The notes beneath the pieces are model-generated. The model ran no database searches and was not told where the DNA came from. It saw only the letters and a list, made by a program, of their open reading frames with translations. DNA of 10,404 bases. It comes from CAYQTO01 sp964420455 (GTDB lineage Bacteria > Sumerlaeota > Sumerlaeia > SLMS01). Within the stretch, counting starts at the first letter, position 1. Every line of letters begins with the position of its first letter. The position numbers and the translations under genes are program-made. The DNA lies in the NCBI GenBank assembly GCA_964420455.1, contig CAYQTO010000130.1, forward strand, positions 1-10,404, read 5' to 3'. Positions 1 to 8,109 of the stretch are shown here, piece after piece.

Positions 1-2
1 GC

Positions 3-326
3 CTGGAGGGCGCCCGGGCGCGGGCGCGCAACGCCGCCATGGAGCAGGCCCGCGAGCAACTGATGGAGCGCCTCCGTCGCGAGGAGGTCCGCGAGGGGAT
101 GACTTTTGGCGACTGGGCCGCGCAGGCGCCGGCCTTCGAGAACGTGCTGGCGGAATACATACGCCAGGCGCCCGTCATCCGCAGCGAGGCAGTCACCCGT
201 TCCGACGACGCGGGCACCTGGGTAACCGTCTTGGAGGCGGACCTGGCACCGCTGCGGGCGGCGGTCCTCCAAGTCCAGGAAGAGACGGAAACAGCCGTGG
301 AGGAGGCCCGGAGGGAGAACCCATGA
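3..326 (+). CDS. LPP20/FlgT-N-like protein, 3' end only (5' truncated)
   Basis: The reading frame is open from the first bases of the window, so the gene begins upstream. The ATG at 39 has no ribosome binding site before it, and the in-frame residues preceding it (LEGARARARNAA) fit the same protein. What is visible is one small alpha/beta domain: an Ala/Arg-rich helix (ARNAAMEQAREQLMERL), then TFGDW, AEYIRQAPVI, and a beta segment ending WVTVLEADLAPL. This order of helix, short loop, 'yi..A.i' strand and 'V.vead..l' strand resembles the LPP20 lipoprotein / FlgT N-terminal family of envelope-associated proteins. That is pattern recognition from memory, not a search. The C-terminus is charged (EETETAVEEARRENP). 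Its stop codon overlaps the maf start (ATGA), so the two are probably co-transcribed and translationally coupled. Function unknown; no signal peptide can be judged because the N-terminus is missing. Confidence 0.6.
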   Translation: MEGARARARNAAMEQAREQLMERLRREEVREGMTFGDWAAQAPAFENVLAEYIRQAPVIRSEAVTRSDDAGTWVTVLEADLAPLRAAVLQVQEETETAVEEARRENP

Positions 327-946
327 CGGATCGCGAACTGGTGCTCGCCTCGGCGTCACCGCGGCGCCGGGAACTGCTCGAGGCGATGGGCCTTGCCTTT
401 GATGTGCAGCCAAGCCGGGTCGACGAATCGTTGATCGTTGCTGATCACCCGCGGACCTTTGCCCTGCGTGCGGCCTTCGCCAAGGGGCGCGACGTTGCCG
501 ACCGGCTGGAGCAGGGGCGCTGGGCCATCGCCGCCGATACCGTGGTTGCCCACGGCATGATCCTTTTCGGCAAGCCGTCGACGGTGGACGAGGCGCGGGC
601 GGCCCTCCGCAGCCTTTCCGGCAAGACCCACCGCGTGATCACCGGCATCGCGCTGGCGGCGGGCGGGTCGGCAACCTGTCACCTCGTTGCCGAGGAGACC
701 TCCGTCACCTTTCGCGCGCTGACGATGGCGGAAATCGATGCCTATATCGCCACCGGCGAGCCGTTCGACAAGGCCGGTGGGTATGGGATCCAGGGGGCCG
801 GAGGCGACTTGGTTTCGCGGATCGAGGGCGATTACTTCAACGTGGTGGGACTGCCATGCCGGGCGCTGGCGGGCTTGATGCAGGAGGCGGGTCTCGAGGG
901 GCCCGGGTGCCTGCCGGAGCCGCCTGCGCGCTGGGCGCGCCCCTGA
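323..946 (+). CDS. maf: Maf family nucleotide pyrophosphatase (dTTP/UTP type, YhdE-like)
   Basis: Cytoplasmic nucleoside triphosphate pyrophosphatase, 207 aa, which hydrolyses non-canonical or excess pyrimidine nucleotides to the monophosphate and pyrophosphate. The Maf motifs are in order: SASPRR at residues 10-15 (phosphate-binding loop), DE at 34-35, AADTVV at 70-75 with the catalytic-type Asp72, GKP at 83-85, GKTHRVITG at 100-108, TVTFR-type strand near 126-131, then DKAGGYGIQG at 149-158 and GDYFNVVGLP at 169-178. The GGYGIQG and NVVGLP forms belong to the YhdE/dTTP-UTP branch rather than the YceF/m7GTP branch, so that specificity is inferred. The start is well supported: GGAGGGAGA at about 310-318 precedes the ATG, which overlaps the upstream stop codon by 4 nt. 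The last 15 or so residues (after EAGLEG) form a Pro-rich tail beyond the usual family end. About 108 bases without an obvious feature separate it from the next gene. Confidence 0.95.
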   Translation: MTDRELVLASASPRRRELLEAMGLAFDVQPSRVDESLIVADHPRTFALRAAFAKGRDVADRLEQGRWAIAADTVVAHGMILFGKPSTVDEARAALRSLSGKTHRVITGIALAAGGSATCHLVAEETSVTFRALTMAEIDAYIATGEPFDKAGGYGIQGAGGDLVSRIEGDYFNVVGLPCRALAGLMQEAGLEGPGCLPEPPARWARP

Positions 947-1054
947 GAGGTTCTCCCGCCCACTGCCCCCCCGTGGCACCGCCGTTGCACCACCGGATGG
1001 GTCATGTCGCGCGGATGCCCCCGCCAATCCCATCAGTTCAAGGCAGCCCCTGTA

Positions 1055-1813
1055 ATGAGACAATCCCCCATGCAGTCCTTCCACCGATCCCTTGCCGCCG
1101 CGATCCTGCTGACGCTCTTCGGCTTACAGCCCTCTTCGGGGGCCCTCGCGGAATGGACCGATGGCGGGGCCTTGGAGGCCTCCTACACCGTCGCAAGTGC
1201 GCTCCATGATGCGGGGTTGCACCGGGATTTGCCCGCCCAGCTCGTGGCCCACCGTGACGGGGGGGGAATCGAAACCGCCCTCGAGGATGCGAAGGATGCC
1301 GCCCTCGCCGATCCCCTCGATCCCCGCATCAGCAGCGACACCTTTGACTTCGTGGTCCGCGATCTCGAGATCGAGCGCAAGATCGAGGCGGTCAACGGTC
1401 TGGTCGCCGCCTTTCCCCAGGAACCGCTTTTTCACAAGCTTCGCGGAGACCTCCTTACCCTCGATCACAACCGGCTTCTGTCGTCCCGATATCGCTCGGG
1501 GCTGGAATCGTACCGCGAGGCGCTTCGGCTTGATCCTTCCGATCCGTTTCATGTGGCCGAGGAGCTGGCCTATCACGACGTTGTGGGGATGGGCGTCGTG
1601 GCGAGCCGTCCGCTGGTGGACAGGGCCGAATCGTTTCTGCGGGAGTATCCCAACAGCCGCCACGTGCCGGAGGTCCGGCTGCGGCGGGCGACCGCGCTGA
1701 TGGACCTCGGGAGCGATGAACTCGCCCGCGGTGGGCTGATGTCGGTCGTGCGCCTTCATCCGATGTCGCCCGAGGCTGCGACCGCCGGGCGGCTGCTTGC
1801 GGGACTGCGCTGA
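1055..1813 (+). CDS. Secreted TPR-like repeat protein of unknown function
   Basis: From the ATG at 1055 this is a 252-aa protein with a plausible Sec signal peptide: a basic/polar n-region, the hydrophobic core SLAAAILLTLFGL and a likely signal peptidase I site after SGALA, just before EW. No lipobox Cys is seen. The mature part is helical and acidic. Two segments look like tetratricopeptide repeats: one around GLESYREALRLDPSDP and a second around AESFLREYPNSRHVPEVRLRRATALMDLG continuing to VVRLHPMSPEA, similar in style to the periplasmic TPR domains of BamD/YbgF-like proteins. I do not recognise the family. A protein-protein scaffold role in the periplasm is inference only. The start is uncertain: ATGs at 1004 and 1070 are in the same frame. 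1004 would give an unusually long n-region; 1070 also gives a good signal peptide. None has a strong ribosome binding site. The gene ends directly before an intrinsic terminator. Confidence 0.8.
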   Translation: MRQSPMQSFHRSLAAAILLTLFGLQPSSGALAEWTDGGALEASYTVASALHDAGLHRDLPAQLVAHRDGGGIETALEDAKDAALADPLDPRISSDTFDFVVRDLEIERKIEAVNGLVAAFPQEPLFHKLRGDLLTLDHNRLLSSRYRSGLESYREALRLDPSDPFHVAEELAYHDVVGMGVVASRPLVDRAESFLREYPNSRHVPEVRLRRATALMDLGSDELARGGLMSVVRLHPMSPEAATAGRLLAGLR

Positions 1814-1843
1814 CCGCGCATCCGGCTGCGCGGCTTTCGTTTT
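1814..1843 (+). terminator. Rho-independent terminator after the TPR-like gene
   Basis: Immediately after the TGA stop at 1811-1813 lies a perfect 7-bp GC-rich inverted repeat, CCGCGCA (1814-1820) and TGCGCGG (1827-1833), around the 6-nt loop TCCGGC. It is followed by a T-rich stretch, CTTTCGTTTT (1834-1843). This is the textbook layout of an intrinsic terminator and separates the upstream genes from the mrp operon. Confidence 0.85.
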
Positions 1844-1926
1844 GGCTAGCGGACCCAAAGGAAACTTAAGAACCCTCGCATGCCCGCGATGGGCGCGCGC
1901 AAGCCACCCCCACGGACGGCCGGTTC
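1844..1926 (+). promoter_or_regulatory. Leader expected to hold the mrp promoter
   Basis: This 83-base gap lies between the terminator and the first mrp cistron, so initiation for the mrp operon most likely falls here. It holds the only AT-richer patch nearby (AAAGGAAACTTAAGAA, about 1857-1872). A weak pair TTGGCT (1842-1847) and CTTAAG/TTAAGA (1865-1871) has roughly sigma70 spacing but poor -10 agreement, so no promoter is called at base level. An in-frame TAA at 1867-1869 limits how far upstream mrpA could start. Confidence 0.3.
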
Positions 1927-4900
1927 TTGGATTTCCTTCTCCCGCTTTTCCTGATCATTCCGTTCGCAGGGGCGCTCTCGCTGCTCGCCTTTCCGCGCGA
2001 GCGCTTGCCCCTCTCCTTTCCCCGTTTGGTCACACTCGCCGTGACGGCCGTCACCCTCGGGATCCTTTCGGTGCTGACCTCGCGGGCCTTCGGCGCCGAG
2101 ACGCCCCCCGAGTACTTTCTCGAATGGATGCCGGCGGTCGGCCTCCACGTTTCCCTCTGGCTCGACGGGCCGGCGCTTTTCTACGCCTGGATCGTCGCCG
2201 GCATCGGCTTTCTCGTCTTCTACTACGCCGGTTACTACATGGATCCCAGCGACGATCCATGGCGGTTCTACGGCGTCATGATGATGTTCATGGGATCGAT
2301 GCTGGGCGTGGTGGTCTCGCGCAACGCCCTGCTGATGTTTCTCTTCTGGGAGCTGACCTCGATCACCTCGTTCCTGCTGATCGGTCACTGGCACCGGAAG
2401 AAGTCTGCCCGCGAGGGGGCCCTCCGTGCGCTGATCGTGACCGGTCTCGGAGGCCTGTGCCTGCTCGCCGGCATCGCCGCGACCACATGGATCCTCACGA
2501 GCGAGGGCGTCTCCGTTGCCGACAACCCGCGCCTCCTTGACTGGGATGTCCTTTGGGCAAACGCCGACATCCTGACCGCCCATCCCGCCGCGATGACCGC
2601 CCTCGTCCTGCTGCTCCTCGGCGCCTTCACCAAGAGCGCCCAGTTCCCCTTCCAGTTCTGGCTGCCCGGCGCCATGGAGGCGCCCACGCCCGTCTCCGCC
2701 TATCTCCACGCCGCCACCATGGTCAAGGCGGGCATCTACCTGCTCGGGCGTCTCTACCCGGTCTTCTCCGGCATGGAGGCGTGGCTGCTCCTCGTTGGGG
2801 GGATCGGGTGCCTGACGATGCTCGTCGGCGGGGTGGTGGCGCTGTTGAGCCACGACCTGAAGCAACTGCTCGCCCATTCGACCGTCAGCCAGCTCGGCCT
2901 GCTGACGGCGTATTACGGATTCGGCTATCATATGGCGGGGACGGAGCATCCGCTGCCGCTGGACCTGTTGCTGGTTGGGAGCCACGCGTTCTTCAAGGGC
3001 GGGTTGTTCATGCTGGTGGGGGTGATCGACCACGGAACGCACACGCGGGATTGGACGCGTCTCGGCGGGCTGTTCCGCAAGATGCCGGCGACGGCGATCC
3101 TGACCATGATCGGGTGCGCGTCGATGGCCGGGGTGCCGCTCACCTTCGGCTTCGTCGCCAAGGAAATGTTCCTCCACGCGTCGCTGCACCTGCACACGGA
3201 GACGGCGTGGATCGCCTGGGGGTTTCCCGGGTTGGCGATCTTCTCGAGCATCTTCACCGTGGCCTATTGCGTGCGGACGGCGGTGTCGCCGTTCTTTGGG
3301 GCGCCACGGGATCCATCGATCCACGCGCACGAGGGAAGCGTCGGCTTTCTCGCGGCACCGGCGCTCCTCATCGGGCTCTGCCTGTTTGGCGGGCTGTACG
3401 TGCCCCTGCTCGAGGCCCCCATCGCCACCATGGTCAACGGGGCCTACTACGGCCTGGAAAGCGGCTTCCAGGTCGCCTTCTATCATCATGTCGACGTGTT
3501 GTTCTGGATCTCGATGTTCCTCTTCACCACAGGGGCGATTGCGTTCGCACTGGGGACGCGATTCGAGGCTGTCTATACAGCGATCGGGCGTCCCGCTCTC
3601 TTTGGCGGGGCGTACAGCGCGTTGTTCAACGATTGGGTGCCCGGCGCGGGCAGGCACCTGGCACGCCTCGTCCAGTCGCCGCGGCTGTCGCGTAACACGC
3701 TCCTGAGCTTCTCCGCTTTCGTTTTTCTCGTGATTGCCGCGGCTTTGGTTGCCGGCTTCCGGATACCCGCTCCCGAGATGCCGGTCGGCGTCGAGTGGCT
3801 GGCGGCCATCCCCGTCGTCCTCAGTCTCGCCTCCCTGTATGTCGTGCTGACGTGCCGGATTGCGGTGGCCCGGCTTGTGGCGATGGCACCGATCGGTCTT
3901 TTCGTGGCGATCTTCTTTGTGTTCTTCAAGGCGCCGGACCTCGCACTGACGCAGATCCTCGTGGAGGTGGTGGTGCTGGTGGTGTTGCTACTGGCGATCT
4001 TCCGGCTGCCACAACGTATAGACACGCCGGAGCGCGTGGCGGGTACCGGGGCGCGGGTGGGGGTATCGCTGCTGGGCGGCGCTGTGATGGCCTTTGTCTG
4101 CTATACGGGGCTTAACAGCCCTTGGCGGGAGGAGCTCCAGACCTTCGACCTGGCGGATTATCCCACGCTCAAGGAGTTCTACCTCCAGAACACCAAGGAC
4201 CCCTTTGTGGGAGGCGGCCATGGTGACGGGGACCACGGTGGGCATGGCGCCGATGATGCCGCGGCGATGGTGAGCGTGGCGCAGAACTACCCCGGAGCGG
4301 AGTCGCCCCATAGTGGGGGCGGGCGCAACGCGGTGAATGTGATCCTGGTGGACTTTCGTGGCATCGACACCATGGGCGAGATCACCGTGCTGGGCATCGC
4401 CGCCATGGGGGTCCTGGTGCTGTTGATGGTGGGACGGGCCGACCGGCTGGAGACCTCGTGGAAGGAGGCCGCGCGGGCAGACGTCGCCGCGGTGGGCGAG
4501 GTCCGCCACGAGGGCCGCCGGCCGCCGCGACCCCCCTACCGTCCATACCCCAATCCGTCCCTCTTCCTCAGCGAGACCGGCCGCATCGTCCCCGCCTTCG
4601 TGCTGCTCTTCGCCGTGGCGCTCTTCTTCGCCGGGCACAATGCGCCCGGCGGCGGCTTCATCGCCGGCCTGATGACCAGCGTTGGCCTGCTGACGATCAA
4701 GATCGCCTTTTCCCCACACCAGTATCGCGACCTCACCCGGCTCAACTTCGGCCGCCTCATCCCGCTCGGTCTCTTCTTCGCCGTGGCGACCGGCCTTGCC
4801 GCGCTTCTCTTCGACCGCCCTTTCCTCACCAGCACCTTCGTCCACCTCCAGGTGCCCGTCCTTGGCGATATCGAACTCGCCTCCGCCATGGTCTTCGATC

Positions 4901-4965
4901 TCGGCGTCTATCTCCTCGTGGTCGGCGTCACGATGCTCATCATCCAGCGGCTGGGAGAGGAGTAG
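1927..4965 (+). CDS. mrpA: Na+/H+ antiporter subunit A fused to subunit B (MrpAB)
   Basis: Large polytopic membrane subunit of the Mrp (Mnh/Pha/Sha) cation/proton antiporter, 1012 aa. Residues ~60-500 are the antiporter-like core shared with NuoL: FWELTS (Glu142), FTKSAQFPFQFWLP (Lys236), AYLHAATMVKAG (His261, Lys267), SHDLKQLLAHSTVSQLG (Lys312) and GSHAFFKGG (Lys357). These Glu and Lys sites form the proton-path residues known for this family. Residues ~650-730 (KAPDLALTQILVE) match the MbhD/NuoJ-like part, and 801-836 (NAVNVILVDFRG, GEITVLGIAA) the MbhE-like part. After a Pro/Arg-rich linker (~838-875), residues 876-1012 are a complete MrpB (GHNAPGGGFIAGL, DIELASAMVFDLGVY). An A-B fusion defines the six-gene Mrp type. 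The start is TTG at 1927: no ATG or GTG lies between it and the in-frame stop at 1867, and the resulting N-terminus (DFLLPLFLIIPFAGAL) is normal for MrpA. No strong ribosome binding site precedes it. An unusual His-rich insertion is described separately. Confidence 0.96.
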   Translation: MDFLLPLFLIIPFAGALSLLAFPRERLPLSFPRLVTLAVTAVTLGILSVLTSRAFGAETPPEYFLEWMPAVGLHVSLWLDGPALFYAWIVAGIGFLVFYYAGYYMDPSDDPWRFYGVMMMFMGSMLGVVVSRNALLMFLFWELTSITSFLLIGHWHRKKSAREGALRALIVTGLGGLCLLAGIAATTWILTSEGVSVADNPRLLDWDVLWANADILTAHPAAMTALVLLLLGAFTKSAQFPFQFWLPGAMEAPTPVSAYLHAATMVKAGIYLLGRLYPVFSGMEAWLLLVGGIGCLTMLVGGVVALLSHDLKQLLAHSTVSQLGLLTAYYGFGYHMAGTEHPLPLDLLLVGSHAFFKGGLFMLVGVIDHGTHTRDWTRLGGLFRKMPATAILTMIGCASMAGVPLTFGFVAKEMFLHASLHLHTETAWIAWGFPGLAIFSSIFTVAYCVRTAVSPFFGAPRDPSIHAHEGSVGFLAAPALLIGLCLFGGLYVPLLEAPIATMVNGAYYGLESGFQVAFYHHVDVLFWISMFLFTTGAIAFALGTRFEAVYTAIGRPALFGGAYSALFNDWVPGAGRHLARLVQSPRLSRNTLLSFSAFVFLVIAAALVAGFRIPAPEMPVGVEWLAAIPVVLSLASLYVVLTCRIAVARLVAMAPIGLFVAIFFVFFKAPDLALTQILVEVVVLVVLLLAIFRLPQRIDTPERVAGTGARVGVSLLGGAVMAFVCYTGLNSPWREELQTFDLADYPTLKEFYLQNTKDPFVGGGHGDGDHGGHGADDAAAMVSVAQNYPGAESPHSGGGRNAVNVILVDFRGIDTMGEITVLGIAAMGVLVLLMVGRADRLETSWKEAARADVAAVGEVRHEGRRPPRPPYRPYPNPSLFLSETGRIVPAFVLLFAVALFFAGHNAPGGGFIAGLMTSVGLLTIKIAFSPHQYRDLTRLNFGRLIPLGLFFAVATGLAALLFDRPFLTSTFVHLQVPVLGDIELASAMVFDLGVYLLVVGVTMLIIQRLGEE
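4207..4317 (+). other. His/Gly/Asp-rich insertion within MrpA (residues ~761-797)
   Basis: Between the MbhD-like and MbhE-like parts of MrpA, where family members I know have a short loop leading into a 'GGxNxVNVILVDFRG' motif, this protein carries about 35 extra residues. It begins GGGHGDGDHGGHGADD (His765, His770, His773, with Asp767, 769, 776, 777), continues with a more ordinary stretch through SVAQNYPG, and ends SPHSGGG (His795). The composition is typical of flexible metal-binding loops. Expected lengths are from memory, and a metal role is inference. Confidence 0.6.
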
Positions 4966-4968
4966 CGC

Positions 4969-5321
4969 ATGGAACTGCTCATCACCCTGCTGGTCTTCTT
5001 CCTCTTTGCCGGCGGCATCTACCTGATGATGCGGCGGCACCTGTTCGAGGTATTGCTGGGAACGCTTCTGCTTTCCCACGGGACGAACCTGCTCTTGATC
5101 GCCATGGGGGGCTGGGGGGGTGACCAGCAACCGCCGATCCTCCTGGAGGGCGAGACCCTGGCTATACAGAACTACGCCGATCCGCTGCCACAGGCGCTGA
5201 TCCTGACCGCGATCGTCATCAGTTTCGGCGTCACCGCCTTCCTGGTGGTGCTCATCTCGCGCGGTTACGACGAGTACCGCGATCCCGAGGTGGGCGAACG
5301 CGGACGAGACGAGGGGGAGCC

Positions 5322-5325
<4 letters not shown>
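4969..5325 (+). CDS. mrpC: Na+/H+ antiporter subunit C (NuoK-like)
   Basis: Small membrane subunit of 118 aa, homologous to NuoK of complex I. Three hydrophobic segments are visible: residues ~3-22, ~26-47 and ~74-97. The family signatures are present: GIYLMMRRHLFEVLLGTLLLSHGTN across the first two helices, then ADPLPQALILTAIVISFGVTAF. A hydrophilic, charged tail (SRGYDEYRDPEVGERGRDEG) follows and ends close to the mrpD start. The start is supported by a good Shine-Dalgarno, GGGAGAGGAG, ending within the mrpA stop region about 6 nt before the ATG. Only 3 nt separate it from mrpA, and its TGA overlaps the mrpD ATG. In the complex it is predicted to sit between the MrpA and MrpD modules and contribute to the ion path. 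Confidence 0.96.
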
Positions 5326-6844
<1,519 letters not shown>

Positions 6845-6848
<4 letters not shown>

Positions 6849-7342
6849 TGATGCACCTCGTCTTCAACTTCGTCCTGGCTGTCAGCTACGCCTGCCTCAC
6901 GAGCTTCACCCCAGGCAACTTCCTCCTCGGGTTCCTGGGCGGGTGGCTGCTGATCTCCATCCTCCCGCAAATCCCCGCGCGCGACGGCTTCCCCTTCCCG
7001 CCCATCACTTCCGGCCGCAAGTACCTCCTCCTCGGCCGCAACATCCTCCACTTCCTCCTCCATTTCTTCTACGACCTGACCGCGTCGAACATCCTCATCG
7101 CCTGGGACGTCTGGACGCCGCGGGACCACTTCAGCCCCGAACTGATCGAGGTTCCCGTCAACGATCTGTCGGACTTCCAGCGCCTCTTCCTCGCCTCCCG
7201 CATCACCCTCACGCCGGGCACCCTCAGCGTCGACCTCACCGACGACAAGAACACCCTCATCGTTCACGTGATGTATCCCCAGCCCGAGGGGCAGGCCGCC
7301 GCCCTCCGCCGCCCCATCGACATCCTCGTCCGGGACCTCTGA
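6845..7342 (+). CDS. mrpE: Na+/H+ antiporter subunit E
   Basis: 165-aa MrpE. Two hydrophobic segments near the N-terminus (residues ~4-42) are followed by an amphipathic membrane-associated stretch (LLLGRNILHFLLHFFYDL), then a cytoplasmic domain. The domain holds the diagnostic ITLTPGTLSVDL (residues 120-131) and TLIVHVM (137-143). MrpE is needed for assembly and stability of the Mrp complex rather than being an antiporter core. Three consecutive ATG codons (6845, 6848, 6851) are possible starts. The first overlaps the mrpD stop by 4 nt and is preferred for coupling, but a shift of one or two residues cannot be ruled out. The coding strand is strikingly C-rich compared with the end of mrpD just before it (see findings). 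Only 4 nt separate it from mrpF. Confidence 0.96.
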
Positions 7343-7346
7343 CCCC

Positions 7347-7631
7347 ATGGCCATCCCCGCCTTCACGGAACCAATGCAGGTCATCGCCTTCACCGCCCTC
7401 GGCGTTACCCTCGTGCTGATGATGTACCGCCTCGTGCGGGGGCCGCACCCGCTCGACCGCGTCATGTGCGTCGATGGCATCGCGCTGGTCGTCATCTGCC
7501 TGATGGCGGTGTGGGACATCACCATCGGGACGCGGTTCTTCTTCGATGCGATCCTGCTGCTGGCGATTGTCGGATTCGTCTCCACGGTGGCCATCGCCAA
7601 GTACCTCGAGGTGGGGGACATCATTGACTGA
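7347..7631 (+). CDS. mrpF: Na+/H+ antiporter subunit F
   Basis: 94-aa hydrophobic subunit with three membrane segments (residues ~11-29, ~40-58, ~66-86). Family signatures seen are YRLVRGPHPLDRVMCVDG (27-44), with the Arg-Gly-Pro and Asp-Arg characteristic of MrpF, and FFFDAILLLAIVGFVSTVAIAKY (64-86). It belongs to the Mrp complex. MrpF has been linked to cholate/Na+ efflux in Bacillus, but here only a role within the antiporter is supported. The ribosome binding site is weak, so translation probably depends on the ribosome finishing mrpE 4 nt upstream. Its last codons overlap the start of mrpG. Confidence 0.95.
   Translation: MAIPAFTEPMQVIAFTALGVTLVLMMYRLVRGPHPLDRVMCVDGIALVVICLMAVWDITIGTRFFFDAILLLAIVGFVSTVAIAKYLEVGDIID
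7608..7617 (+). promoter_or_regulatory. Ribosome binding site deciding the mrpG TTG start
   Basis: GAGGTGGGGG, lying inside the 3' end of mrpF, is the best Shine-Dalgarno match in the vicinity. It sits 6 nt before TTG at 7624, the only reasonable initiation codon giving a normal MrpG N-terminus (TEAVAIALIFIGLFF). Confidence 0.65.
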
Positions 7632-8109
7632 AGCGGTCGCCATCGCCCTGATCTTCATCGGGCTGTTCTTTCTGCTGACCGCCGCCCTGGGGATGGTCAA
7701 GCTGCCGGACCTGTATACACGGCTGCACGCGGCCAGCAAGGGAACCACGTTCGGCTTCAGCTTCGTCGTCATCGGAAGCGCGATCCTCCTTGGCGAACCG
7801 TCGGACATCGCCAAGGCCTTCCTCGCGGTCCTCTTCCAGTTCATCACCGCCCCGATCGGTGCGCACATGATCGCCCGCGTCGCCGTCCAGAAGGGCATCC
7901 GGCATGTGGTCAACCCGCGGGGCGAGCTGGCGGACGTGCGCATCTCGCACTACGAAATCGAGATTCCCCGGGGCCCATTTGGCTCAGGCGGGGTCGCGGC
8001 GAAAACGAAAGCGGGTCTCGGTGCCGGCGGCGAGACGCCGGATGTTGGTCCGGTGCTTGAACACGACCAGGGCCGCGACGACGACGACCATCACCATCAG
8101 TGCCGTTGA
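7624..8109 (+). CDS. mrpG: Na+/H+ antiporter subunit G with extended C-terminus
   Basis: Last subunit of the Mrp complex. From TTG at 7624 it is 161 aa. Residues 1-100 are a normal MrpG: first membrane helix (AVAIALIFIGLFFLLTAALG), the signature GMVKLPDLYTRLHAASKGTT at 23-42, a second helix (FSFVVIGSAILLG), and a third ending FQFITAPIGAHMIARVA (71-87). The family usually ends at about 100-125 residues. Here the frame runs on for another 40-60 residues of low-complexity, charged sequence ending GRDDDDHHHQCR. That extension lies over the 3' end of plsY on the other strand, and the tail looks like antisense of plsY coding sequence rather than a conserved domain. The start overlaps the mrpF stop by 8 nt and has a good ribosome binding site. 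Confidence 0.93.
   Translation: MTEAVAIALIFIGLFFLLTAALGMVKLPDLYTRLHAASKGTTFGFSFVVIGSAILLGEPSDIAKAFLAVLFQFITAPIGAHMIARVAVQKGIRHVVNPRGELADVRISHYEIEIPRGPFGSGGVAAKTKAGLGAGGETPDVGPVLEHDQGRDDDDHHHQCR

Noticed and set aside
973..993. GTGG...CCAC inverted repeat after maf as a terminator
   Set aside because: The stem is short and needs a bulge, and no T-tract follows; it could equally be chance in GC-rich sequence.
1259..1266. Run of eight G in the TPR-like gene as a possible phase-variation tract
   Set aside because: At this base composition about one such run is expected by chance in a window this size, and no other hallmark of a phase-variable gene is present.
1846..3657. Long open frame on the minus strand (about 600 codons) antisense to mrpA
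   Set aside because: Its product is Arg/Gly/Pro/His/Glu-rich with no recognisable domain, as expected from antisense of a GC-rich membrane protein gene. The plus strand carries the full MrpA motifs.
3988..5130. Minus-strand open frame of 380 codons across the mrpA 3' end and mrpC
   Set aside because: Low-complexity acidic product, no motif, fully covered by plus-strand MrpAB/MrpC; a composition artefact.
8029..8044. CGGCG...CGCCG hairpin as a bidirectional terminator between the converging operons
   Set aside because: It has no T-run on either side and lies within plsY coding sequence; too weak to call.
8071..8106. Asp4-His3 tail of MrpG as a metal-binding or tag-like element
   Set aside because: It is the antisense of the Val/Met-rich membrane segment of plsY (residues ~165-176), so the composition is explained by the constraint on the other strand.
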